This document shows positions 1 through 6,974 of a stretch of DNA of 43,648 nt, one piece after another. Position 1 is the stretch's first letter, and each line of letters begins with the position of its first letter. The notes under the pieces are model-generated. The model had not been told where the DNA came from, ran no database searches, and saw only the letters and a list, made by a program, of their open reading frames with translations. This stretch comes from Novosphingobium lindaniclasticum LE124. Lineage in GTDB: Bacteria; Pseudomonadota; Alphaproteobacteria; Sphingomonadales; Sphingomonadaceae. The position numbers and the translations under genes were made by a program. The stretch lies in the NCBI RefSeq assembly GCF_000445125.1, contig NZ_ATHL01000052.1:1-43648 (forward strand), given 5' to 3'.

Positions 1-54
1 GCCGCAGGCGCGGAAGGGTGGGGAGACCGCCCCGATCGCCAAGCGGAGCGCGCC

Positions 55-132
55 CGCGCGGAGACGGTCCAGCCCTTGTCCAGAGGGGGGCGGCGCCCCC
101 TTCATCCCAAGCGCCGCTAAAGCGGCGCTCGA
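55..132. repeat. Left copy of end-to-end inverted repeat
   Basis: Bases 55-132 reappear, reverse-complemented with a few mismatches, at about 43570-43647. The shared core reads GGAGACGGTCCAGCCCTTG, followed by a G-rich/C-rich hairpin (stem 86-91 with 95-100). The two copies are inverted relative to each other and lie almost at the two ends of the window. If the molecule is circular here, they would form a large interrupted palindrome with a spacer of about 55 bp. Function unknown. Confidence 0.8.
110..129 (-). terminator. Hairpin downstream of the ybiI-like gene
   Basis: A perfect 8-bp stem, AGCGCCGC at 110-117 and GCGGCGCT at 122-129, has a TAAA loop. It lies about 30 bases past the stop of the minus-strand ybiI-like gene. 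There is no clear T-run, so intrinsic termination is plausible but not certain. It also lies within the left inverted repeat, whose right-hand copy has a degraded version of this stem. Confidence 0.45.
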
Positions 133-161
133 ATAACGTGGTTGGCCGCCCCCTAGCGCAA

Positions 162-425
162 TTAGCGCAACTGGCTGTCCTTGCTGCCCCGGCGATTGAT
201 GCCGGTGAAGGTCGGGCGCTTATCGCGTTCGCTTTGACAGGCGACACAGGTTCTTACGCCGGGTATGGCCGTGCGGCGTTTCGCCGGGATTTCGTCGCCG
301 CACACCTCGCAGTCGGTGCTACCCTCGCCGGAAGGCAGACGCGATCGGGCGGCGAAAACCGCGTCCATGATCGTTGCATCAATCTGGTCCTGCACCGCAC
401 TATCGGGTGCCCATCCATTTGCCAT
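162..425 (-). CDS. ybiI: YbiI-like DksA/TraR-type C4 zinc-finger protein
   Basis: This is an 87-residue protein of the short DksA/TraR zinc-finger group. It resembles E. coli YbiI closely from my memory of that sequence: it starts MANGW and ends with the typical YbiI tail NRRGSKDSQLR. A CxxC-x17-CxxC zinc ribbon is visible (CEVC ... CVAC). Family members such as TraR bind the RNA polymerase secondary channel and mimic DksA/ppGpp; the role of YbiI itself is poorly known. The ATG at 425 is chosen because it has an AGGAG eight bases upstream and gives the family's usual length; the open frame runs back to a TTG at 539, but that falls within the promoter. The promoter at 512-539 carries the same FrmR-type operator as cioA and frmA, so I infer induction by formaldehyde. 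Confidence 0.88.
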   Translation of the reverse strand: MANGWAPDSAVQDQIDATIMDAVFAARSRLPSGEGSTDCEVCGDEIPAKRRTAIPGVRTCVACQSERDKRPTFTGINRRGSKDSQLR

Positions 426-511
426 CGCCACAAGCTCCTCGATTTTGACCTTGGGGGTCAGATAGTCGGGGGCGCATGGGCCAAGCACGCGACTATCCAG
501 CACAGCACCCG

Positions 512-539
512 AATATAGGGTACTCCCTACCAGTATCAA
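512..539 (-). promoter_or_regulatory. ybiI-like promoter with FrmR-type operator
   Basis: On the minus strand, a -35 TTGATA (534-539) and a -10 TATATT (512-517) are separated by 16 bp. The spacer is almost filled by the operator TACTGGTAGGGAGTA (521-535 on the plus strand, reversed). The layout is the same as at the cioA promoter. The TACT-Gtract-AGTA form matches the operator type known for the RcnR/FrmR branch of CsoR-family repressors. The predicted transcript has a leader of about 80 nt before the ATG at 425. Confidence 0.75.
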
Positions 540-552
540 GGAGTGTGCAAAT

Positions 553-1449
553 TTAGCTCAGGACAGATTTATGGGGTTCCAGTGGCGGGGGTAGATCCTC
601 TTCGCCAAGCAGCGACAACATATCCCGCTCGATTGTCCGCTTCATCGCATACAGCGGCAGACAGTTTGGCTCGACGCCGAACGGGTCTTCCAGCTCGTGA
701 CCCAGCGCATCGAGGCCGAAAAAGGTATAGGCGGTGAGGAGCACCGGCAGGAGCGTCCACCAGTCGAGTGATCCTGCGAGCGCGAAGGGAAGCATCACGC
801 AAAAGATAAGTGCGGTGCGATGGAGCAGCAGAGAATAGGCGAACGGCACGGGCGTCGTGGATATCCGCTCACAAGCGCCCTGAACCTTGCCGAAGGATCG
901 CATGTCTTCTGCCACGACGGCATAGTGAATCGGCGTAATGACGCCAGTCTGCTTTAGCTCGAGCAGCCTGCGCCCCATACGATCGAGCACGAGGTTCGTG
1001 ACGTTCGGGCTCTTTGTCGCCGGGCCGATATCGACCCACGGCGCAATGGCGGCGATTTCATCCTCGCCGCGAAGGCGTGCGGTGAGGCCGCAGGCAAAGC
1101 CACATATGCTATGGAGCAACGCGCGCCGATCCTCGTCAGGGAGAAGCGATGTCTCGCGCGCGAACGAACGGGCCGAGATAATTAGCTCGCCCCAAAGCTG
1201 CCGCCCCTCCCACCATCGCGCATAGCAGGCATTGTTGCGGAAGCTCATGAAGATCGAGAGCGCGATACCGATCAGGGTGAAAGGGATCGTCGAAATCCGC
1301 GCGAAAATGCCGGGATGGGCTTGGGCGGCCAGGATGGCGATCACACTGACGACCGCGATCGCCGCCAGCCTCCGTGCGATGCGCGGCAGGATCGAGCCAT
1401 GCACGGTGAAAATGATATCTTGGAAGCTCGGTTGCGATCGAACGATCAT
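553..1449 (-). CDS. Bestrophin-like (UPF0187/YneE family) membrane channel
   Basis: This 298-residue membrane protein belongs to the bacterial bestrophin/YneE family, pentameric ion channels of the inner membrane. The N-terminus (MIVRSQPSFQ...VHGSI) and the conserved segment SFRNNACYARWWEGRQLWG (about residues 69-87) are typical, as is the late motif GLDALGHELEDPFG (about 244-257). Hydrophobic segments lie near residues 25-45, 50-68, 205-225 and 228-245. It sits 67 bp after the DUF2474 gene of the cio operon and ends 13 bp before the ybiI-like promoter, so it may be the last gene of the cio transcript. The ribosome-binding site is weak. Ion selectivity and any link to formaldehyde stress cannot be read from the sequence. 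Confidence 0.85.
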   Translation of the reverse strand: MIVRSQPSFQDIIFTVHGSILPRIARRLAAIAVVSVIAILAAQAHPGIFARISTIPFTLIGIALSIFMSFRNNACYARWWEGRQLWGELIISARSFARETSLLPDEDRRALLHSICGFACGLTARLRGEDEIAAIAPWVDIGPATKSPNVTNLVLDRMGRRLLELKQTGVITPIHYAVVAEDMRSFGKVQGACERISTTPVPFAYSLLLHRTALIFCVMLPFALAGSLDWWTLLPVLLTAYTFFGLDALGHELEDPFGVEPNCLPLYAMKRTIERDMLSLLGEEDLPPPLEPHKSVLS

Positions 1450-1516
1450 ATTCCGTGGAATGTCCTTCGCCTGTTTGCCAGCATTTCCATCGGCAGCTCG
1501 TCGAAACGAGCTGCCG

Positions 1517-1633
1517 TCAGGGTTTGAGGATGAAGCGAATGACCTGCGCGACAGCCCCCAGCGCCAAAACGCTGGCCGCCCAGATTAAGACCATCCAGGC
1601 GAGCCGTCGACCGAGAGGTTTAGGCTCGTCCAT
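1517..1633 (-). CDS. DUF2474 small membrane protein of the bd oxidase
   Basis: This 38-residue ORF has one transmembrane helix (about residues 11-32, from LAWMVLIWAA to AQVIRFIL) preceded by a basic patch. It resembles DUF2474 proteins found after cioB/cydB in many proteobacteria, which are thought to act like CydX/CydS, the tiny subunits that stabilise bd oxidases. Its ATG overlaps the cioB stop codon by one base (TGATG), indicating translational coupling. Identification rests on size, position and sequence feel, since so short a protein carries little signal. Confidence 0.8.
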   Translation of the reverse strand: MDEPKPLGRRLAWMVLIWAASVLALGAVAQVIRFILKP

Positions 1634-2643
1634 CAATGATACCCATGCGTGCCGACCTTACCGCGGAACACCCAATAGGCCCACGCGGTATAGCCGAGAA
1701 TGATCGGAATGATGACGGCCGCACCCGCCAGCATGAAGAGCTGGCTTTGCGGGGGAGCGGCTGCATCCCAGATCGTGACGGCGCGGGGAACAACATAGGG
1801 GTAGATACTGATCCCCAGCCCAACGAAACCGAGAAAGAACAGGCCAAGCGCCATAATGAAGGGCAGGCGCTCCGCGCCGCGCTTCAGGCTCCAGAAGAAG
1901 GTTGCAGCGCAGATCGCCACCAGCAGAGGAACCTGCGCGGTGAGAAGCACGCCGGGCATCGCAAACCAGCGTCGCCAATAGTCATAGGTCAGGAACGGCG
2001 TCGCCGCACTGACGGCGAAAAGCGCGAGTAGCGTCGCCCCGCCGAGCCAAAATGCCAGTCGACGGGCGCGTTCCTGGCCCGGCCCTTCGGTTTTCCAGAC
2101 CAGCCAGGCCGCGCCTAGAAGCGCATATCCGATCACGACTGCCGCGCCGGTCAAGAGGCTGAACGCGCTCAACCAATCCAGCCATCCCCCTGCATAGGCA
2201 TCGGCCTCGACCCGCACGCCTTGCAGGATCGCGCCCAGCGTGATCCCCTGCGAGAACGCCGCGAGAACGGACCCAAAGCTGAAGGCGACATCCCAGAAGG
2301 GACGATGGCGCGGATCTCGCCAGCGAAACTCGAATGCGACCCCGCGAAACACGAGACCGAGCAACATCGCGATGATGAGCGGGTAGGTCGCGGGAAGGAT
2401 GATGGCGTAGGCAAGAGGAAAGGCCGCGAAGAGACCGCCTCCGCCCAGCACGAGCCATGTTTCATTGCCATCCCAGACCGGCGCGATCGAGTTCATTGCC
2501 TGATCGCGCTCTCCTCCGACCGAAAGGTTCGGAAAGAGGATGCCGATCCCCAGATCGAACCCGTCCATCACGACATAGGCGAAGACAGCAAAGCCGATGA
2601 TACCGGCCCAGATTATGGTGAGATCGAGGTGCTCCACGTTCAT
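1633..2643 (-). CDS. cioB: Cyanide-insensitive bd-type quinol oxidase subunit II
   Basis: CioB/CydB, 336 residues, is the second subunit of a bd-type terminal oxidase that oxidises ubiquinol and reduces O2 to water without pumping protons. The N-terminal part contains the family signature VVMDGFDLGIGILFP (about 24-38) and WDGNETWLVLGGGGLFAAFP (about 58-77). About eight or nine hydrophobic helices can be seen. It overlaps cioA by 4 bp (ATGA) and DUF2474 by 1 bp, so the three are one translationally coupled unit. It resembles the Pseudomonas CIO branch rather than E. coli CydB, which fits its partner's short Q-loop. Such oxidases tolerate cyanide and other inhibitors of haem-copper oxidases. 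Confidence 0.93.
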   Translation of the reverse strand: MNVEHLDLTIIWAGIIGFAVFAYVVMDGFDLGIGILFPNLSVGGERDQAMNSIAPVWDGNETWLVLGGGGLFAAFPLAYAIILPATYPLIIAMLLGLVFRGVAFEFRWRDPRHRPFWDVAFSFGSVLAAFSQGITLGAILQGVRVEADAYAGGWLDWLSAFSLLTGAAVVIGYALLGAAWLVWKTEGPGQERARRLAFWLGGATLLALFAVSAATPFLTYDYWRRWFAMPGVLLTAQVPLLVAICAATFFWSLKRGAERLPFIMALGLFFLGFVGLGISIYPYVVPRAVTIWDAAAPPQSQLFMLAGAAVIIPIILGYTAWAYWVFRGKVGTHGYH

Positions 2644-4058
2644 GCCTCCCGTCCGGTTGATGCCACGACGCCGCTTGCCGGCGTGATGCCCGCCGCGCGT
2701 TGCGGCACCTTGGACGGTTCCGGTTCACCGGCTGCGGGCGGCTTTGCCATCATCCGGAGCAAATAATAGGTGCCGGCCCCGAACGCGCCGAAATAGACGA
2801 GGATGAAAGCGACGAGGGACGCCGCGACAGCCGGAGCGGCCAGGGGGGAGTGGGACTCCGCGGTTCGCAGCAGGCCGTATACGGTGAAGGGCTGTCGGCC
2901 TACTTCCGTCGTCACCCATCCTGCTATGACCGCGACAAAGCCTGACGGACCAAGCGCGAGAGCGGCGCGGTGCAGCCAGCGCCAGTCATAGAGCTTGCCG
3001 CGCCAGCGGGCGAGCAGGCTCCAGAGGCCCAACCCAAGCATGGCGAGGCCCATCGCCACCATGATCCGAAACGACCAGAAGACGATCGGCGTGGGCGGCC
3101 AGCGATCGCGCGGGAAGTCGTTGAGGCCGGGGAGGGGCGCTTTGGGATCGTGCTTGAGGATCAGCGATCCCAGATAGGGGATTTCGATCTTGCCGTGGAC
3201 CACCGCATCCTTGTTGCTCGGGAGGCCGAAAAGGATGAGCGAAGCGCCCTCGGGGCTGGCCTCATAATGACCTTCCATCGCGAGAACTTTTGTCGGCTGA
3301 TGCTCAAGCGTGTTGAGGCCGTGCTGATCGCCCGCGAGAATCTGGATCGGCGCCACAAGCGCCGCCATCCACATCGCCATGGAGAACATCTTGCGCGCGC
3401 CGGGATTCGCGCGGTCGCGCAGAAGGTGCCATGCTCCTACGGCCCCGACGACCATTGCCGTGGTCAGGTAGGCGCCGATGACGGTATGGACGAGGCGATA
3501 GGGAAAGCTCGCGTTGAAGATGATCGGAAGCCACGAACCTGCGGGCACGAACTGGCCCTTGGCATTGATCGCATAGCCTGCCGGCGTCTGCATCCAGCTA
3601 TTCACGGAAATGATCCAGGTCGCCGAGATGAGCGTCCCGACGGCGACCATGCAGGTCGCGAAAAAATGCGGGCCCCTGCCTACCTTGTTGATGCCGAACA
3701 GCATCACGCCAAGGAAACCGGCTTCAAGGAAGAACGCGGTCAGAACCTCATAGGCCATGAGCGGGCCGATGACCGGACCGGCCTTGGCCGAAAATACCGA
3801 CCAGTTCGTCCCGAACTGGTAGGACATCACCACGCCCGAGACCACACCCATGCCGAACGCGACGGCGAAGATCTTGAGCCAGTAGCGATAGAGGTTCGCA
3901 TACACACCGCTGCCGGTCTTCAACCACAACCCTTCAAGCACCATGAGATAGCTTGCCGTGCCGATGGAGAAGGCCGGGAAGATGAAGTGGAATGAGACCG
4001 TGAACGCGAATTGCGCCCGGGCCAGGATTACCGGATCGAGATTCTCAATCACCAACAT
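2640..4058 (-). CDS. cioA: Cyanide-insensitive bd-type quinol oxidase subunit I
   Basis: CioA/CydA, 472 residues, carries the quinol-oxidation site and the haems of a bd oxidase in the inner membrane. Visible landmarks are the haem-ligand region near the N-terminus (FTVSFHFIFP, with the conserved His at about 23), the quinol-loop motif GDQHGLNTLEHQPTK (about 261-275) and GWVTTEVGRQPF (about 382-393). The length fits the short-Q-loop CIO type rather than long-loop E. coli CydA (about 520). The start is uncertain: ATG at 4058 lies directly against GGGAGG, and the following TTG or GTG codons would have better spacing. Transcription probably starts from the FrmR-type promoter at 4185-4212, giving a leader of about 120 nt. 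I infer a role in respiration when formaldehyde or its adducts poison the normal oxidases. Confidence 0.93.
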   Translation of the reverse strand: MLVIENLDPVILARAQFAFTVSFHFIFPAFSIGTASYLMVLEGLWLKTGSGVYANLYRYWLKIFAVAFGMGVVSGVVMSYQFGTNWSVFSAKAGPVIGPLMAYEVLTAFFLEAGFLGVMLFGINKVGRGPHFFATCMVAVGTLISATWIISVNSWMQTPAGYAINAKGQFVPAGSWLPIIFNASFPYRLVHTVIGAYLTTAMVVGAVGAWHLLRDRANPGARKMFSMAMWMAALVAPIQILAGDQHGLNTLEHQPTKVLAMEGHYEASPEGASLILFGLPSNKDAVVHGKIEIPYLGSLILKHDPKAPLPGLNDFPRDRWPPTPIVFWSFRIMVAMGLAMLGLGLWSLLARWRGKLYDWRWLHRAALALGPSGFVAVIAGWVTTEVGRQPFTVYGLLRTAESHSPLAAPAVAASLVAFILVYFGAFGAGTYYLLRMMAKPPAAGEPEPSKVPQRAAGITPASGVVASTGREA

Positions 4059-4184
4059 TCCTCCCTGTTTTGTCCCGCCGATGTTCGTCCGATTGTCCTC
4101 TGCAGAGGCTTTGCGATTCGAACACAGGGCTTGGGGGCCGGACGCGCGCCATTTCCTTTGGTGCAGCGATCCGATCGGGCCGGC

Positions 4185-4212
4185 AATATATCATACTCCC
4201 CACCAGTATCAA
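4185..4212 (-). promoter_or_regulatory. cioA promoter with FrmR-type operator
   Basis: On the minus strand, TTGATA (4207-4212) and TATATT (4185-4190) are separated by 16 bp containing TACTGGTGGGGAGTA (4194-4208 on the plus strand, reversed). This is nearly the same as the ybiI-like promoter over 28 bp, including both hexamers. A repressor bound there would block RNA polymerase. The match to the CsoR/RcnR/FrmR operator type (TACT, G-tract, AGTA) is seen directly; the assignment to the FrmR encoded 130 bp away is inference. Confidence 0.75.
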
Positions 4213-4324
4213 GGGGGTAGGAACCCAGGTCTGGCGTTCGATGTTTCTGGAGGCGTAGGGGAAGGTTCAGGCTCGCTTCGGCCGAAATTTGAGGTGTCAG
4301 CGCGGCGCAAGGCACAGGATAGGG

Positions 4325-4352
4325 TTGAAACTCCCCCCCTGTATAGTATGTG
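4325..4352 (+). promoter_or_regulatory. frmR promoter with G-tract autoregulatory site
   Basis: TTGAAA (4325-4330) and TATGTG (4347-4352) are separated by 16 bp. The spacer is a C7 run followed by TGTATAGTATG, giving the inverted ends ACT...AGTAT around a G/C tract. The geometry matches the other FrmR-type promoters of the window, although the sequence differs (TACTATACAGGGGGGGAGT when read on the minus strand). It suggests negative autoregulation of frmR. Confidence 0.6.
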
Positions 4353-4376
4353 CATATCAACAGTCAGGAAAGCGCG

Positions 4377-4667
4377 ATGCCACATTCACCAGAAGAGAAG
4401 AAGCGGGCCATAACACGCCTGCGTCGCATCAAGGGGCAGGCGGAAGCGCTTGAACGCGCGATCGAGGCCGGAACGGATTGCGCCCCTTTGCTCCAACAGA
4501 TTGTGGCGATGCGGGGCGCCACCAACGGGTTGATGGCAGAAGTGATGGAAGGCCATCTCCGTGAGACCTTCGGCCCCGCCAACGGCGCGCATGGGGAAAA
4601 TGGAGCCAGCCCATTCGACGACGACATGGAGGGTATAATGCGGATATTGCGAACCTATCTTAAGTAG
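4377..4667 (+). CDS. frmR: FrmR formaldehyde-sensing repressor (CsoR/RcnR family)
   Basis: This 96-residue all-helical DUF156/CsoR-RcnR family repressor is homologous to E. coli FrmR along its whole length (MPHSPEEKKRAITRLRRIKGQ at the N-terminus, IRTYLK-like end). In E. coli FrmR, formaldehyde links the amine of Pro2 to Cys35, which releases DNA. Both residues are present here (Pro2 and Cys35 in GTDCAPLLQQ) when the ATG at 4377 is used. That start also has AGGA seven bases upstream; an in-frame ATG at 4350 lies within the promoter and would bury Pro2. Metal-sensing relatives use a different ligand set, so formaldehyde is the likely signal. The gene lies between the cio operon and the fdh/frm genes and probably represses several promoters carrying its site. 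Confidence 0.93.
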   Translation: MPHSPEEKKRAITRLRRIKGQAEALERAIEAGTDCAPLLQQIVAMRGATNGLMAEVMEGHLRETFGPANGAHGENGASPFDDDMEGIMRILRTYLK

Positions 4668-4932
4668 GTCTTAGAAACCGCAGTACCTGTATATAGATTT
4701 ATAAGAACAATTTTTTACCGATCGGCAATATAATGACGGTGCGCCCAATTTTCGCGTGGTACGACTTATGGGTTGGTATTTTCATAGATCGCCCTAAGCG
4801 GCGTATCTACATTTTTCCAGTTCCATGCTTTGGTATTTTCATTCAGCTTCGCGTGCCACCGGCATCATAACTTGATTGCGGGACTGCAATTTGTGGTTCC
4901 ACTGGAAAATCGCAACTGGATGAGAACACGTT
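4668..4932. other. Intergenic region between frmR and the LysR gene
   Basis: This is an AT-richer gap of 265 bp with no gene that I can support. It holds a 13-bp direct repeat, TTGGTATTTTCAT, at 4773-4785 and 4830-4842, and a short inverted pair, TTTTCCAGT near 4813 and ACTGGAAAA near 4902. These are reasonable candidates for LysR-protein binding sites upstream of the LysR gene, but this is inference from position only. Confidence 0.5.
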
Positions 4933-5853
4933 ATGATCGTCAAGAATTTCGGATATCTGATTGCGCTCGATCAGGAAGGCCATTTCGGTAGGGCAGCCAA
5001 GAGCTGCAACGTGTCGCAGCCCACGCTTTCCGCCGGCATCAAGCAGCTCGAACAGGACTTGGGTGTGGAGATCGTGCGGCATGGCCGGCGTTATGACGGA
5101 CTCACATCGGAAGGTGAGACTGTGCTGGCCTGGGCGAAGAAGATCGAGAGCAACTGCGAGGGGCTGGAGCGCGACCTTTCGGCCCAGAAACGTGGGCTGG
5201 AAGGTCAAATTCGCCTGGGCGTGCTGTCGGCCACGTCGATCATGGCATCGATCCTCAGCCTTGCCCTCGCTGAAAGGATGCCGCTCCTCGAACAGTGCAT
5301 TTGCACAGCGCAAACCTCGTCGCTGACCAAAGCCTTGCTGACGCATGAAATGGACATGGCGCTGGTCTATCTCGAAGACATATCTGAGGAGGACTTTGAC
5401 ACGCACCTTCTCTACCGGGAGCGGATCGTCGTTTTCCAGGCATCCGGCGACCCGCTCCCGCGACAGGTTTCATGGGATCATGTCGCCGAGCTGCCTTTGT
5501 GCATCTTGGACTGCGCGCTACCCAAAGCCGCGCGTTCTAGACTCGGGCACCGTGCCGCAAAGTCGATCAGGACCAACAATGTCGATGTTCTCGCTGCCCA
5601 TATCGCAAGTGGGCGATATGCCACCGTCCTTCCGCAATCTCTCGCAACCTATTTTGCTCGGATTTCCGACATTCGGGCGGTTGAAGTCGCAGGTGAGGGC
5701 GCAGATGCCGCTGTTGGATTGGCCATGCCCAGAAATGGGGTGAAATCGACACCCACAGCCGCGCTGTTCGAAATAGTCCGCGCACCCGAGACAATGGCCT
5801 CGATAGAGGCCGCTCTGGACCTGTACCGCCAGTTCCAACCCGAAGGGGGCTGA
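4933..5853 (+). CDS. LysR-family transcriptional regulator
   Basis: This is a 306-residue LysR-type regulator. The N-terminal winged helix is clear (GHFGRAAKSCNVSQPTLSAG, about residues 16-35, then IKQLEQDLGVEIV). It continues to a linker helix and a periplasmic-binding-protein-like effector domain from about residue 90. The N-terminal region reminds me of LysR proteins found beside formate dehydrogenase operons, which would fit formate as the end product of formaldehyde oxidation; this is recollection, not proof. The gene is followed by a shared terminator and a convergent SDR gene. Its own direct-repeat-bearing upstream region is at 4668-4932. Likely targets are fdhA and/or the SDR gene. 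Confidence 0.88.
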   Translation: MIVKNFGYLIALDQEGHFGRAAKSCNVSQPTLSAGIKQLEQDLGVEIVRHGRRYDGLTSEGETVLAWAKKIESNCEGLERDLSAQKRGLEGQIRLGVLSATSIMASILSLALAERMPLLEQCICTAQTSSLTKALLTHEMDMALVYLEDISEEDFDTHLLYRERIVVFQASGDPLPRQVSWDHVAELPLCILDCALPKAARSRLGHRAAKSIRTNNVDVLAAHIASGRYATVLPQSLATYFARISDIRAVEVAGEGADAAVGLAMPRNGVKSTPTAALFEIVRAPETMASIEAALDLYRQFQPEGG

Positions 5854-5886
5854 CCGTTCATGCCGTGCTATCGCAGCATGAACGGT
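5853..5886. terminator. Bidirectional hairpin between LysR and SDR genes
   Basis: A perfect 11-bp stem, ACCGTTCATGC (5853-5863) with GCATGAACGGT (5876-5886), lies exactly between the convergent LysR (ends 5853) and SDR (ends 5898) genes. It probably ends transcripts from both sides, although no T-run is evident. Confidence 0.65.
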
Positions 5887-5897
5887 CGCGCGACCCA

Positions 5898-6572
5898 CTA
5901 TTCGACGTAGATCATTTTCTTGGTCATCCCGCCGTCGACCACAAGCGTTTGCCCGGTAACAAAGCCGGCGGACGCCAGATATAGCACGGCCTCGGCAATG
6001 TCCTGGGGGCGACCGACCCGGCCAACCGGATGCTGCGCCTCGTCCTCGGCGCGCAGATTCGTGTCATTGGTGATCCAACCAGGTGCGATTGTATTGACCC
6101 GGATTTTGGCGCCAAGTTGCACCGCCAGCGCCTGCGCGAGTGCCACCATGCCACCTTTCGCAGCGGCATAGGCAAAGTCGATGCCTTGGGACATCAACGC
6201 GCGGGTGGAAGCCATCATGACAATCGAACTGCCATCGGTGAGCAGGGGCAATGCCGCTCGCGACATCAGAAAGGCCCCGGTCAGATGGCTGCCAATGGTG
6301 CTGTTCCACTGGTCGAGCGAGGTGTCACCGAGCTGCATGAATGTGTCGTAAACAAGCCCACCATTGTTGACGAGCAAGTCCAGTCGATCCCAGCCAAGGG
6401 CACGAAAAGCCTCGGCTACGGACTCTTCGCTGGCAAGATCGCAATGGATCTGTTGACCGATCGCTCCTTCCTTCAAATCGAAGGATGCCACCTCCCAACC
6501 TTCATCCAATAAGGCGGAACATATAGCCTGACCGATTAGCCCCGATCCTCCTGTTACAATAGCGCGTTTCAT
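5898..6572 (-). CDS. Short-chain dehydrogenase/reductase (classical SDR)
   Basis: This 224-residue protein has a classical SDR Rossmann fold: the cofactor glycine motif TGGSGLIG (7-14), an NNGG variant of the NNAG motif, and the catalytic YxxxK as YAAAK preceded by the Ser of MMAST. The Asp at about residue 32 (SFDLKEG) suggests NAD(H) preference. It ends with MTKKMIYVE, a tail I recall in other SDRs of unknown substrate. AGGAG lies five bases before the ATG. It is divergent from fdhA across about 400 bp and convergent with the LysR gene. The substrate cannot be determined; a role in aldehyde or alcohol handling is only suggested by the neighbourhood. Confidence 0.88.
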   Translation of the reverse strand: MKRAIVTGGSGLIGQAICSALLDEGWEVASFDLKEGAIGQQIHCDLASEESVAEAFRALGWDRLDLLVNNGGLVYDTFMQLGDTSLDQWNSTIGSHLTGAFLMSRAALPLLTDGSSIVMMASTRALMSQGIDFAYAAAKGGMVALAQALAVQLGAKIRVNTIAPGWITNDTNLRAEDEAQHPVGRVGRPQDIAEAVLYLASAGFVTGQTLVVDGGMTKKMIYVE

Positions 6573-6974
6573 AAGAACTCCTTTCTGTCAGAGGATGATA
6601 GAGAGACCGGCACCATTGCGCCAACACAACTCAAGTCCAGAGAACGGGCGCATAGGGCGTCACCCTGATAGACTTCAACTGCGCCTTGTCTTCCAGAAAC
6701 ATTATGCTTGCTGCAATGGAATATGATATATCATCTTGTTGCATTGCGGCAGTCATTCTCCTGTAGCTTGGTCATAGGAATTTCCGATCTTGGGATAGAA
6801 TCTTCGAGTTTGCTCCGAAGGAGAAGCGCCGCCATTCTGCCAAGACGGTAATGATGAGACTGGCAACGACACTACTATGCTGCGCTGAATTAATTCGGTG
6901 CGGCATGTTGATCCGTGTCAAGTCCTACTCTCGTCAATACTTGGGGGGGCGTGAAAAAACGCAGGAGATATCTG
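6573..6974. other. Divergent promoter region of SDR gene and fdhA
   Basis: About 400 bp without a gene. It contains a perfect 12-bp palindrome, ATGATATATCAT (6723-6734), flanked by GCAATG (6713-6718) and CATTGC (6742-6747). Near fdhA there is TACTTGGGGGGGCGTG (6938-6953), which matches only the left half and G-tract of the FrmR-type operator. The AGGAG ribosome-binding site of fdhA lies just before 6975. I cannot assign a convincing -35/-10 pair for fdhA. Confidence 0.5.
6723..6734. promoter_or_regulatory. Perfect 12-bp palindrome, candidate operator
   Basis: ATGATATATCAT is perfectly palindromic and lies within an AT-rich island between the divergent SDR and fdhA genes, with outer arms GCAATG (6713-6718) and CATTGC (6742-6747). 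It looks like a dimeric regulator site that is distinct from the FrmR-type operator. The protein that binds it is unknown. Confidence 0.4.

Noticed and set aside
2970..3995. Long plus-strand frame antisense to cioA
   Set aside because: No hydrophobic pattern or domain; cioA on the minus strand carries all family motifs.
6938..6953. FrmR-type operator before fdhA
   Set aside because: Only the left TACT and a G-tract agree; the right half is CGTG instead of AGTA, so it is not counted as a full site.
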